Below, one piece after another: positions 8,915 to 18,560 of a stretch of 64,000 bases of DNA (the first letter of the stretch is position 1; every line of letters begins with the position of its first letter). The stretch comes from Nitrosospira sp. Nsp14. GTDB taxonomy: Bacteria; Pseudomonadota; Gammaproteobacteria; Burkholderiales; Nitrosomonadaceae. The translations under genes and the position numbers were made by a program. Under the pieces are notes generated by a model. It was not told where the DNA came from, searched no databases, and saw nothing but the letters and a program-made list of their open reading frames with translations. The stretch is taken from positions 55,624 through 119,623 of the forward strand of contig NZ_FOPV01000013.1 of assembly GCF_900113575.1 (NCBI RefSeq). The letters run 5' to 3'.

Positions 8915-11900
8915 ATGCCAGTCAGCGTCATTAAATCAGATCTAGAATTTATCCTCGCCCAGATCAAGATCTCCGAGGCGCACGCCGGCGGTCAGCCGCT
9001 GTTCGGCCCGGGCGGGCTCATTCCATCCTATAACAATTCGTTGGGCCTGCGCACCGTCGACGGTACCTACAACAACCTTCTCAATCCAACATGGGGTGCT
9101 GCGGACCAGCAGTTTACCGAGTTGCTGCCGCCGGAATTCAGGCCTGGTTACAATCCCTCGAACGATCCCAACTCAGTCGTCATCGACTCCAGCATTCGCA
9201 CCATATCCAACCTGATCGTGGATCAGACACTTGCCAATCCCGCAGCGATCCTGACCGCGCTGCAGCAGGCGGGAATCGTGGCCCCGGCAAACCAGATGGC
9301 GGTCATGGCCCAAATCAGCAATGCATTCGCACCGATTGAATCCCTGTTTTCGGCATTGACCGCCGCCGAGGTCGTCGCCGCCGAGGCAGCTGCGGCAGCC
9401 GGTGCAAACCCGGACGATCCGGATCTTGCCGCTGCTGCGGTTGCAGCCGAAGCTGCCCGCGCAGACGCGGAGACAGCTTTGACGGACGCCCGCAGCGCCC
9501 TCGACACGTTACTTGCAACCAATGGCGTGGAACTCGACGGGGCAAATGTCGTGCTCGCAAACGTCGCACCCGACGAAGGATTGTCGGCGCCGTTCAATTC
9601 CTGGTTCACGCTGTTCGGCCAGTTCTTCGATCACGGGCTCGATCTCGTCAACAAGGGGGGCAGCGGCACCGTTTTCGTTCCCCTGCTGCCCGACGATCCG
9701 CTATACGATCCAGCTAGCCCCACCAATTTCATGGTGATGACCCGTGCCACCGTTTCTGCGGGTGCCGATGGTGTGATGGGAACCGCGGACGATGTGCGGC
9801 CCGTGAACACGACAACGTCGTTCGTCGACCAGAACCAGACCTATACCTCGCACGCTTCCCACCAGGTGTTCCTGCGGCAGTACGAGTTCAACGCCGCGGG
9901 CGACCCGGTTGCGACCGGCAAGCTGATCGAAGGCGGTAATGGGGGCATGGCTACCTGGGCTGACGTCAAGGCGCAAGCCGCGGATCTGCTCGGAATTCAG
10001 CTGCGCGATGCCGAGGCCGGCAATGTTCCGCTGCTCGCGACAGACCAGTACGGAAATTTTATACCTGGGCCGAATGGCTTTCCCCAACTCATTTTTCCCG
10101 GAGCAAATCCCGGTGACCCTGGGATGCTGGTCGAGGGCGATCCGACGGCCAACGGCGGGCTCGGCGTGTCTACGGTCGGCTCCTACCGCACCGGCCATGC
10201 CTTCCTTGCCGACATTGCCCACAACGCCGTGCCCACCGGCCTCGCCGACGGCGACATTGAAATAGGTCTGGGCAATCCGGACAATTCGCCAACAAACGGC
10301 CAATACGACAATGAGCTTTTGGATGCTCACTATATAGCCGGGGACGGGCGTGCCAATGAGAATATCGGGCTGACCGCGGTACATCACGTGTTCCATTCCG
10401 AGCATAACCGGCTTGTCGAACATACGCAGCAGGTCGTTCTAGAGACGGGGGATCTTGCTTTTCTGAATGAATGGCTCGCTGTCGATGTGGCGGCGCTGCC
10501 AACGACGCCGGAGCAAGTGGATGCTTTGGTTTGGGATGGCGCGCGGCTCTTCCAATCGGCGAAGTTCGTAACCGAGATGGAATACCAGCATCTCGTGTTC
10601 GAGGAATTTGCCCGCAAGGTGCAGCCCGCGATCAACCCTTTTCTGGTGCCTGACGGCTTCGATGTCACGATCGATCCTTCAATCGTCGCCGAATTCGCCC
10701 ACGTCGTCTATCGCTTCGGCCATTCGATGCTCACGGAGACGATCGACCGCTTCGATCCGGACTTCAACCAGAATCACATCGGTCTGATCGAGGGTTTCCT
10801 CAACCCCATCCAGTTCGAAAACAATGGCATGGGCACTACCGTCGACGCCGATATTGCGGCCGGCGCCATCGTACGGGGCATGACGCGACAGGTCGGAAAC
10901 CATATCGATGAGTTCGTTACAAGCGCGTTGCGCAATAACCTGCTGGGGCTGCCGCTTGATCTGGCGACTATCAATCTGGCCCGCGGACGCGATACTGGCG
11001 TTCCGTCACTCAACGCCGCCCGGCGCGACTTCTACGAGGCAACCAACGATGACGCCCAACTTAAGCCCTATGAGAGCTGGGTTGATTTTGCCGGTCATCT
11101 GAAGAACGAATCCTCGATCATCAACTTCATCGCCGCTTACGGCACACACGCGCTGATTACCGGCCAGACCACGATCGAAGGCAAGCGCGACGCGGCCCTC
11201 ACGATTATCACCGGCGTATCCGTCGGTGGTTTTGAAGTCCCGGCTGACGCTGTCGACTTCCTCAACGCGACAGGCGCCTACGCTGGAGGAGCGCTGGGCG
11301 GCCTGGAGAATGTCGATCTCTGGATCGGCGGCCTTGCGGAAGAGACGATGCCTTTCGGCGGCATGCTAGGGTCGACCTTTAACTTCGTGTTCGAGATGCA
11401 GATGGAGAGCCTGCAGAACGGCGATCGCTTCTATTATTTGCAACGCCTCGACGGCCTGCACCTGTTCGGCGAGATGGAGAATAATTCCTTCGCCGCCATG
11501 ATTATGGCCAACACCAACGCGGGCCATCTGCCCTCGGATGTTTTTTCGACCCCTGGTCTGATACTCGAGGTCAATCAAAGCAGGCAATTCAACGATCTGG
11601 ATGGCGACGGGGACCTTGAAAGCACTGATCCGATCGGAGCGGGCATTCTCACCCAACTGGTTGTCCGCAACAATCCGGCTACTGTTGGCCCCGATACGAA
11701 CTACTTGCGCTATGCCGGAGACAACCATATCGTTCTCGGGGGAACCGACAACAGGGACATTCTTGTTGCTGGCATTGGCGACGACACGTTGTACGGCGAT
11801 GGTGGCAATGATGATCTCGAGGGCGGTTTTGGCAACGACATTATCAATGGAGGCGCTGGCGACGACATCATTCGCGACGCCGGCGGCGACGACAACGTTA

Positions 11901-14680
11901 AGGCCGGCGACGGCAACGACGTGGTTCATGGCGGCCCCGGCCTCGACCTGATCATGGGCGGGTCTGGCCAGGATTTTGTCGTTCTCGGTACTGACGCGGG
12001 CTCGGAAGTGTTCGCTGGAGAAGGGAATGACTTTATTCTCGGCACCAAGAACGCTGAGCGGATTCTCGGCAACGAAGGGAACGACTGGATCGAGGTCGGT
12101 ACGTTTGACGGCGCGCCCGGCGACAACTTCGACGAAATCTTTGCGCGCGATGGGGTCAAGGGTCACGACGTGTTTCTGGGCGACGGCGGCTTCGATGAAT
12201 TCATCGCCGAAGGCGGAGACGATATCATGATTGGCAGCCCTGGCGTCGGCAAGATGGTGGGTATGTCAGGCTTCGACTGGGCCAACTACAAGAACAACAC
12301 GTCGGGCGCCAACGCGGATTTCTTCCGGCTGGCGTTCGATGAGAACCCGGTTCCCCCGGAAAACGCTGCGCTGGACGTATATGAGGCAGTCGAGGGCCTG
12401 TCCGGCTCGGCCTTCAATGACCTTTTATCAGGCTCTGATGAAAACGCGACCACACTTGTCCCGCGGGCGGCGGGGGGCGCGGCCGGCTATCTTGGCAGCG
12501 TGCTGGATGCTGAAGGCATCGCGCTGATCGCCGGGCTGCAAGACGTGGTTGGTGCGGGCGTCACGTCTTTCGGCTCGGGCGATATCATCCTCGGCGGCGA
12601 CGGCAGCGACCTGATCACCGGACGCGGCGGTGACGACATTATCGATGGCGACAAATGGCTGAACGTGCGCATCAGCGTTCGGGAGAACGTCGGGCCCAAC
12701 GGCGGTACCGGCTTGGAGATCGACAGCGCCAATAGCATGAAGGAGCTGGTCACCGAGATGTTCAACGGGACGTACAATCCCGGGCAGTTGCAGATTGTGC
12801 GTGAAATCCTGACAGCGAATGGAGCGGGCGATATAGACACGGCGGCATATCGTGGCGTGCAGGCCGACTACCAGATCGGCGTGGCCAACGATGGGACGGT
12901 TACGGTCACCGACGTCGCGTTGAATCCGCTCGACGGGTCGGACAGGCTGCGCAACATCGAACGACTGCAGTTCACAGATAGCACGCTCGGGCTCGTAATC
13001 GGCACAGCCGGTAATGACATGCTGGCCAGTTCGGCAACCAACGATCTGATAGTCGGCCTGGGCGGCAACGACACGGCCACCTATGCAGCCGCGACTGCCG
13101 GTGTCACCGTTTCCCTGAGTAACGGGGGTCCGCAGAACACCGGTGGAGCAGGCACGGATACGCTGACGAGTATCGAAAACCTGACGGGCAGCGCGTTTAA
13201 CGACACGTTGACCGGCAACGGCGTTGCCAATGTCCTGTCTGGCGGCGGCGGTAACGATACGCTGGTTGCAACGGTTGACAATGTGCGGGATACGCTCGAT
13301 GGCGGCGCGAACACCGACACAGCGAACTATGCGGCTTACGCCGCTGCACTGACCGTAAACCTTGGCGGTTTGGATCCGATTATCGTTGGTGGTTCGGGCA
13401 GTACTGCCGCCAATTCCGATGTTCTGGTGGGGATCGAAAACTTCACTGGCGGTTCGGGCAGCGACACGCTGACCGGTAGCAACGTAGCGAACGTTCTTAA
13501 TGGCGGAGCCGGCAACGACACGCTGTTAGCGACCGTTGACAACGTGCGCGATACTCTGGATGGGGGTGCAAACACCGACACGGCCAACTATGCAGCCTAC
13601 GGGGCTGCGCTGATCGTGAACCTTGGCGGTGTCGCACCGATCGTTGTGGGCGGTTCGGGCAGTACTGCCGCTAATTCCGACGTTCTGGTAGGGATAGAGA
13701 ATTTTACTGGCGGTTCGGGCAACGACACGGTGACGGGCAGCAACGCGGACAACATCCTTACTGGCGGGTTGGGAAGCGATACGCTCAATGGCGGAGGCGG
13801 CAACGACACGCTGATCGCAACCGTGGACAACGTGCGCGATACGTTGGATGGGGGTGGAAACACCGATACGGCCAATTACGCAGCCTACACTGCGGCACTA
13901 ACCGTGAATCTTGGCGGTGCGGCACCGATCGTTGTGGGTGGTTCGGGCAGTATTAACCCCAATTCCGACGTTGTCGTCGGGATCGAAAACTTCACCGGCG
14001 GGTCGGGCAACGACACATTGACAGGCAGCGGAGTCGCCAACGTCCTTATTGGTGGTGCTGGGAACGATACCATCAATGGCGAGGCAGGAAACGACACCAT
14101 CGATGGCGGCGCAGGAGCTGACATACTCATTGGCGGCAACGGGGCTGACACCATCAATTCGGGTGCAGCGAACGACAACCTCCAGGACGTGTTCAGGTTC
14201 AACGCGACGGCCGAATTTGGCGACACGGTCAACAATTTCGACGCCAATGGCGCTGATGGAGTTGATGACCAGGTTGAGTTTGGCAGTGCGCTCAATAATG
14301 CATATGACGACGGCAACGATAACAACGATTTCCTGTTCGCTTCCGGAAACGGCTCGGGAGGCACGGTGAATGTTACCGTGGGACAGGCGAATGCCAATAT
14401 CGAGGCGCTGCTCCTGACCGGCGTAGGCGGCGAAGGCGTGACCACTGCAAATCTGGGGAACGCCGCCGCTGTTTCGGCAGCATTTAATGCAGAGTTCGTC
14501 ATTACGGCAGCTGCCGGCGAAGATGCGCTCCTGGTTGTCAACGATACCAACGGCAACAGTTTCAGCTTGTGGCAGTGGGTTCAAGCTGGAGGGGGCGAGA
14601 CGGCGGCGGGCGAAATCACCCTCATCGGCACCTTCAACGCCAATGCTGCGGTTTCTGCCGGGAACTTTGACTTTATCTAA
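8915..14680 (+). CDS. RTX animal-type haem peroxidase, MopA-like (1,921 aa)
   Basis: The N-terminal ~850 residues carry the animal haem-peroxidase fold: distal histidine in FFDHGLD (His ~240), VFHSEHNRL, and proximal histidine in YRFGHSML (His ~603). From ~940 onward there are blocks of RTX calcium-binding nonapeptides (GGxGxDxL type), a set of three ~87-residue tandem repeats, then more RTX units and a C-terminal acidic tail, as in type I secretion substrates. There is no signal peptide. The closest known architecture is the MopA family of secreted Mn(II)-oxidising peroxidases (Aurantimonas, Erythrobacter); the substrate here is not shown. I chose ATG 8915 because AAGGAG lies 6 bases upstream; the frame is open 65 codons further up without such a site. 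The exporter genes follow directly. Confidence 0.9.
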   Translation: MPVSVIKSDLEFILAQIKISEAHAGGQPLFGPGGLIPSYNNSLGLRTVDGTYNNLLNPTWGAADQQFTELLPPEFRPGYNPSNDPNSVVIDSSIRTISNLIVDQTLANPAAILTALQQAGIVAPANQMAVMAQISNAFAPIESLFSALTAAEVVAAEAAAAAGANPDDPDLAAAAVAAEAARADAETALTDARSALDTLLATNGVELDGANVVLANVAPDEGLSAPFNSWFTLFGQFFDHGLDLVNKGGSGTVFVPLLPDDPLYDPASPTNFMVMTRATVSAGADGVMGTADDVRPVNTTTSFVDQNQTYTSHASHQVFLRQYEFNAAGDPVATGKLIEGGNGGMATWADVKAQAADLLGIQLRDAEAGNVPLLATDQYGNFIPGPNGFPQLIFPGANPGDPGMLVEGDPTANGGLGVSTVGSYRTGHAFLADIAHNAVPTGLADGDIEIGLGNPDNSPTNGQYDNELLDAHYIAGDGRANENIGLTAVHHVFHSEHNRLVEHTQQVVLETGDLAFLNEWLAVDVAALPTTPEQVDALVWDGARLFQSAKFVTEMEYQHLVFEEFARKVQPAINPFLVPDGFDVTIDPSIVAEFAHVVYRFGHSMLTETIDRFDPDFNQNHIGLIEGFLNPIQFENNGMGTTVDADIAAGAIVRGMTRQVGNHIDEFVTSALRNNLLGLPLDLATINLARGRDTGVPSLNAARRDFYEATNDDAQLKPYESWVDFAGHLKNESSIINFIAAYGTHALITGQTTIEGKRDAALTIITGVSVGGFEVPADAVDFLNATGAYAGGALGGLENVDLWIGGLAEETMPFGGMLGSTFNFVFEMQMESLQNGDRFYYLQRLDGLHLFGEMENNSFAAMIMANTNAGHLPSDVFSTPGLILEVNQSRQFNDLDGDGDLESTDPIGAGILTQLVVRNNPATVGPDTNYLRYAGDNHIVLGGTDNRDILVAGIGDDTLYGDGGNDDLEGGFGNDIINGGAGDDIIRDAGGDDNVKAGDGNDVVHGGPGLDLIMGGSGQDFVVLGTDAGSEVFAGEGNDFILGTKNAERILGNEGNDWIEVGTFDGAPGDNFDEIFARDGVKGHDVFLGDGGFDEFIAEGGDDIMIGSPGVGKMVGMSGFDWANYKNNTSGANADFFRLAFDENPVPPENAALDVYEAVEGLSGSAFNDLLSGSDENATTLVPRAAGGAAGYLGSVLDAEGIALIAGLQDVVGAGVTSFGSGDIILGGDGSDLITGRGGDDIIDGDKWLNVRISVRENVGPNGGTGLEIDSANSMKELVTEMFNGTYNPGQLQIVREILTANGAGDIDTAAYRGVQADYQIGVANDGTVTVTDVALNPLDGSDRLRNIERLQFTDSTLGLVIGTAGNDMLASSATNDLIVGLGGNDTATYAAATAGVTVSLSNGGPQNTGGAGTDTLTSIENLTGSAFNDTLTGNGVANVLSGGGGNDTLVATVDNVRDTLDGGANTDTANYAAYAAALTVNLGGLDPIIVGGSGSTAANSDVLVGIENFTGGSGSDTLTGSNVANVLNGGAGNDTLLATVDNVRDTLDGGANTDTANYAAYGAALIVNLGGVAPIVVGGSGSTAANSDVLVGIENFTGGSGNDTVTGSNADNILTGGLGSDTLNGGGGNDTLIATVDNVRDTLDGGGNTDTANYAAYTAALTVNLGGAAPIVVGGSGSINPNSDVVVGIENFTGGSGNDTLTGSGVANVLIGGAGNDTINGEAGNDTIDGGAGADILIGGNGADTINSGAANDNLQDVFRFNATAEFGDTVNNFDANGADGVDDQVEFGSALNNAYDDGNDNNDFLFASGNGSGGTVNVTVGQANANIEALLLTGVGGEGVTTANLGNAAAVSAAFNAEFVITAAAGEDALLVVNDTNGNSFSLWQWVQAGGGETAAGEITLIGTFNANAAVSAGNFDFI
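13204..14018 (+). repeat. Three ~261-288-bp tandem repeats inside the peroxidase gene
   Basis: Each unit reads T-TGS-VANVL-GG-GNDTL, ATVDNVRDTLDGG-NTDTANY, AAY-AAL-VNLGG, VGGSGS and IENFTGGSG. The third unit has an extra RTX motif. High likeness between units points to recent internal duplication, which can change the length of the secreted stalk. Confidence 0.75.
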
Positions 14681-15000
14681 AGGATGGGGATGGGGATGGG
14701 CACTTCGGAATAGCGGGGGCCCTTCCCAAAACCGCGTCGCAACAGGGTGATCGAGTGTCAGGGGGAGGGGGAACCTGGCTATGGTGGGGAGGAAAACTGC
14801 CAGCGCTAGGTGATTCCCCTTTTTTATTGCGTTGCCAACTGCATTGAGGAACATGGACTTGAGTCCAATAGGCAGGGTGCGTCCTGTGGAATAGCATCTG
14901 TCGCAACCGCTTTTCCCTCATGGGCTGTTTGTCGATTTATTGCGACCGTCCAGCCGAGATCATCGAGTCGAACGTTGCTGCTGTAGAGAATGAATAAATA
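14681..15000. other. Gap between peroxidase and exporter genes
   Basis: 320 bp with a short GGATGG direct repeat just after the peroxidase stop (about 14682-14699) and otherwise nothing recognisable. A promoter for the exporter genes is possible. Confidence 0.35.
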
Positions 15001-16749
15001 ATGGCCAGACGCCAGGTTGCACAAAACGAGATTGCCGAAGTTCTTAGTAGCTTCAAGGCAACCTTCAGAACTATCGGGGTGTTCAGTGCCATCATCAACG
15101 TGTTGATGCTGGTACCGGCCCTCTACATGTTGCAGGTCTATGACAGGGTCCTTGCCAGCCGCAACGAAACAACGCTATTGATGCTCACTCTGATAGTACT
15201 CGCTGCTTATCTGGTGATGAGCAGCCTTGAATTCATACGCAGCTTCGTGTTGATACGTGTCGGGGCGCAGCTCGACATGAAAATGAACAAACGCATTTAC
15301 GAGGCGGCATTCGAGCAGAACCTGAAACGCCCTGGCGGGAGCGCAGGTCAAGCCCTGCAGGATCTGACAAGCGTTCGCCAATTCCTGACCGGTAACGGGC
15401 CATTCGCGTTTTTCGATGCGCCCTGGTTTCCGGTCTACCTGATCGTTATTTACCTGTTTGACCCAATATTGGGCTTGTTCGCACTGGGCGGAACGGTCGT
15501 GCTGGTCGCGCTGGCCGTGGTCAACGAAATAGTATCGAAAAAGCCCCTGGCGGCGGCAGGCACGATGGCAATAGAGTCAGCCAATCTTGCCAGCAATAAC
15601 CTCCGCAACGCAGAAGTGATCGCGGCCATGGGAATGCTGCCCCATCTCATGTCGCGCTGGTTCAAGTTGCACAGCCGGTTTTTGCAGTTACAGGCCGAGG
15701 CGAGCGAAAAAGCTGGAATGATTGCCTCAGGCACAAAGTTTGTCCGGACCTCGATGCAATCGCTGATATTAGGGCTGGGAGCATTGCTGGTACTGGACGG
15801 CAGAATTACTCCCGGCATGATGATTGTCGCTTCCATCCTGATGGGCCGCGCATTAAGCCCGGTCGAACAACTGATCGGCGTGTGGAAAAACTGGAGCAAT
15901 ACGCGCGGGGCCTACCAGCGGCTCAATGAGTTGCTGCAGTTCAATCCTGCGCGGGAGGGCGGCATGTCGCTGCCAAAGCCCCTCGGACGTATTTCTGTCG
16001 AGGCAGTCACTGCAGCGCCTCCCGGCGTATCGTCGGCTTTTATTAAAAATCTCAGTTTTGCCATTTTCCCCGGCGACGTGCTGGGCATCATCGGACCCAG
16101 CGGTGCGGGCAAGTCCACCCTCGCCAGGTTGCTCGTTGGCATCTGGCCCTCGATGATTGGCAAAGTGCGCCTGGATGGGGCGGATGTCTACCTGTGGAAT
16201 AAGGCTGAACTTGGGCCGCATATCGGTTATTTGCCGCAGGACATAGAACTGTTCGGCGGAACGGTCAGCGAAAATATCGCGCGCTTTGGCAAAATCGATC
16301 CGGAGGAGGTGGTTTTGGCAGCCAAGCGTGCGGGCGTTAACGACATGATCTTGCGTTTCCCGCAAGGGTATGACACGCCGCTAGGTGATGGGGGGGCGGG
16401 TTTGGCTGGCGGGCAAAAGCAGCGCATCGGGCTGGCGCGCGCGCTTTACGGCGATCCTGCCCTCGTTGTACTGGATGAACCGAACTCCAATCTGGACGAC
16501 AGCGGGGAATCGGCACTGGTGGCGGCGATAAATGACCTGCGCAGCCGGCAAAAAACCGTCGTGATGATTACACACCGGCCCAATATCCTGGGCGCCACGA
16601 CCAAGCTGCTGGTTTTGCAGGAAGGGGTGGCACGCTCGTTTGGCGCCCGCGCAGATGTTCTCGCCGAATTGACCAGGCAAAACCAGCAACTGACGCAACA
16701 GGCTCAACAAACTCCGCAGGTAAAGCATGCAAAATCAGCTTCAGCCTAA
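15001..16749 (+). CDS. Type I secretion ABC transporter, PrtD-like (582 aa)
   Basis: An inner-membrane permease-ATPase fusion: six-helix membrane domain in the first ~300 residues, then an ATPase with Walker A (GPSGAGKST), Q-loop (YLPQDIELF), signature LAGGQKQR and Walker B (ALVVLDEP) followed by the H-loop (MITHRP). It has no peptidase C39 domain, as in the PrtD/AprD/HasD branch that exports RTX proteins with C-terminal signals. It overlaps the next gene by 23 bp and follows the RTX peroxidase, so that protein is its likely cargo. The outer-membrane TolC-like partner is not in the window. Confidence 0.9.
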   Translation: MARRQVAQNEIAEVLSSFKATFRTIGVFSAIINVLMLVPALYMLQVYDRVLASRNETTLLMLTLIVLAAYLVMSSLEFIRSFVLIRVGAQLDMKMNKRIYEAAFEQNLKRPGGSAGQALQDLTSVRQFLTGNGPFAFFDAPWFPVYLIVIYLFDPILGLFALGGTVVLVALAVVNEIVSKKPLAAAGTMAIESANLASNNLRNAEVIAAMGMLPHLMSRWFKLHSRFLQLQAEASEKAGMIASGTKFVRTSMQSLILGLGALLVLDGRITPGMMIVASILMGRALSPVEQLIGVWKNWSNTRGAYQRLNELLQFNPAREGGMSLPKPLGRISVEAVTAAPPGVSSAFIKNLSFAIFPGDVLGIIGPSGAGKSTLARLLVGIWPSMIGKVRLDGADVYLWNKAELGPHIGYLPQDIELFGGTVSENIARFGKIDPEEVVLAAKRAGVNDMILRFPQGYDTPLGDGGAGLAGGQKQRIGLARALYGDPALVVLDEPNSNLDDSGESALVAAINDLRSRQKTVVMITHRPNILGATTKLLVLQEGVARSFGARADVLAELTRQNQQLTQQAQQTPQVKHAKSASA

Positions 16750-18085
16750 TCCGGGCGAGGGCGTCGTCCTCTATCCTGATGAGCTTGTTTCATACGACGT
16801 CGACACCGACCCGCGCGGTTATATTCGAACAGGATGGGGAATCGTTATTGCAGGAGTCGGCGGTTTCCTGCTGTGGGCATCCCTCGCGCCACTCGACAAG
16901 GGGGTGCCCCTGAGCGGCACAGTGACGGTTTCCACCAGCCGAAAAGCCGTACAGCATCCCACGGGGGGCATCGTGGATGCAATCCTGGTGAAAGAAGGCG
17001 ACCGTGTGAAAGCAGGGCAAGGCCTGGTTCATTTGAACGGAGTGCAGGCAAGCGCAAATGCGGAAATGAGGCGGGTGCAGTATTTTACTGCACGTGCAGC
17101 GGAAGCCCGCCTGATAGCGGAACGCGACGGAACGGGTGCAATCGAATTCCCTGCAGAACTGTATAAGGAAAAAGACGACCCGCGTGTCGCCAGCAATATA
17201 AGGACGCAGGAACACTTGTGGAACTCGCGAAGGGTGGCAATCAGGAGCGAATTGGGCGCCCTCGATGAAAGCATTATTGGCCTTCAACTTCAAAACCATG
17301 GATGGGAGGAAGCACGGGATAACAAAAAGATGCAGCTTGAACTCCTGAAGGAACAGCTGCATGGAATGCGGGACCTCGCCAAAGAGGGATACGTCGCGCG
17401 CAATCGCCTGCTCGAACTTGAGCAGTCTTATGCGCAGATCAGTTCTGCAATATCCGAGGATATCGGGAATATCGGACGCGGGCAGCGGCAGATCGCGGAA
17501 TTCAAGCTTCGACGCGTACAACGTCAGCATGAGTACCAGAAGGAGGTACGTACACAGTTATCCGATGTGCAGCGGGAAGCCGAGGCGCTTGCCAATCAGC
17601 TGAAAGGACTGGATTACGATTTGTCCAATGTCGTGGTGAAAGCGCCCGTTGATGGAACAGTGGTCGGGCTGTCGATCTTCACGGTTGGGGGCGTAATTGG
17701 TCCTGGCGTCAGGATGATGGATATCGTGCCGAGTGAAGATGCGCTGGATATAGAAGGACAGTTGCCGGTGCATCTCATCGACAAGGTCCACCCAGATCTC
17801 CCGGTGGAGCTGATGTTTACGGCGTTCAACTTGAACCTGACGCCGCGCGTGCCAGGCGTGGTAACCCACGTCTCGGCGGACCGGCTTGTCGACGAAAAAA
17901 CCGGCTTTCCCCACTACAAGATCAAAGTCAAGATTGCGCCTGAGGGAGCGGATATTATTTCCAATTTGCACATCCGACCCGGTATGCCGGTAGACTTATT
18001 CGTGAAAACAGGCGAGCGCACAATGATCAATTACATTTTGAAGCCAATACTGGATCATTTCAAAATGTCAATGACGGAAGAATAA
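16727..18085 (+). CDS. HlyD-family membrane fusion protein, PrtE-like (452 aa)
   Basis: One N-terminal membrane segment (about residues 28-45, IVIAGVGGFLLWASLAPL), a biotinyl-lipoyl half (GTVTVSTSRKAVQHPTGG), long coiled-coil hairpin in the middle (about 120-290), the second lipoyl half (VVKAPVDGTVVGL) and a C-terminal beta domain. This is the periplasmic adaptor that joins the ABC exporter to an outer-membrane channel. The start overlaps the ABC transporter stop by 23 bp, showing co-expression. Confidence 0.9.
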   Translation: MQNQLQPNPGEGVVLYPDELVSYDVDTDPRGYIRTGWGIVIAGVGGFLLWASLAPLDKGVPLSGTVTVSTSRKAVQHPTGGIVDAILVKEGDRVKAGQGLVHLNGVQASANAEMRRVQYFTARAAEARLIAERDGTGAIEFPAELYKEKDDPRVASNIRTQEHLWNSRRVAIRSELGALDESIIGLQLQNHGWEEARDNKKMQLELLKEQLHGMRDLAKEGYVARNRLLELEQSYAQISSAISEDIGNIGRGQRQIAEFKLRRVQRQHEYQKEVRTQLSDVQREAEALANQLKGLDYDLSNVVVKAPVDGTVVGLSIFTVGGVIGPGVRMMDIVPSEDALDIEGQLPVHLIDKVHPDLPVELMFTAFNLNLTPRVPGVVTHVSADRLVDEKTGFPHYKIKVKIAPEGADIISNLHIRPGMPVDLFVKTGERTMINYILKPILDHFKMSMTEE

Positions 18086-18508
18086 CGATACGGCTTCGCT
18101 GTTTTGTCTTCCAGGCGGAATCGGACCGGACCGTTACGCAGAAGCGTGCTGCATAAGGCACTCAGGTATATCACCCTCCACGGCTAGCGAAGGCGCCATA
18201 ATCTCGCATCTCTTCGTTCCTGACATGAAACCGTAGGGGACGCGCCACTTCCTCAAGGTAGGTGATGAAATCGAAGTAGCGTCTAGTCAAAAAAATGTGA
18301 TAATTTTTGTGATCATCCCATCACGCAAAGTTCCGGGCAGGTGATGGCATTCAGACCGCAGAACCGGTCGGAAATCGGGTTGCACCAAGTGAAGCTTCGG
18401 CCTGTGCCAAAAGACTTCGGGTTGGGACCAGTCATGGATGGTGCGACTGCCACGACGAAGCTTCAGCATCCGGGAAGTTATTAGCCGGAAGTTTATTTAA
18501 CTACAGGC
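18086..18508. other. Convergent gap after the exporter genes
   Basis: 423 bp between the rightward exporter genes and leftward HAF genes. The last part (from 18429) is repeated at 19824. No gene is supported. Confidence 0.4.
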
Positions 18509-18560
18509 CTATCCCGGGCTAAAAGCTTCCCCACCCATCTTCTTTCGCCGCGCGATGAAT
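18429..18560. repeat. Repeat shared with 19824-19955
   Basis: The stretch beginning CAGTCATGGA, through AGTTTATTTAA and CTAAAAGCTTCCCCACCC into the 3' end of the HAF gene, is repeated with few changes beginning at 19824. It shows that the two leftward HAF genes of this subfamily arose by tandem duplication including 3' flank. Confidence 0.65.

Noticed and set aside
9223..14854. Alanine-, valine- or serine-rich antisense frames inside the peroxidase gene
   Set aside because: High-GC shadow frames of the RTX repeats; none has a domain or ribosome site.
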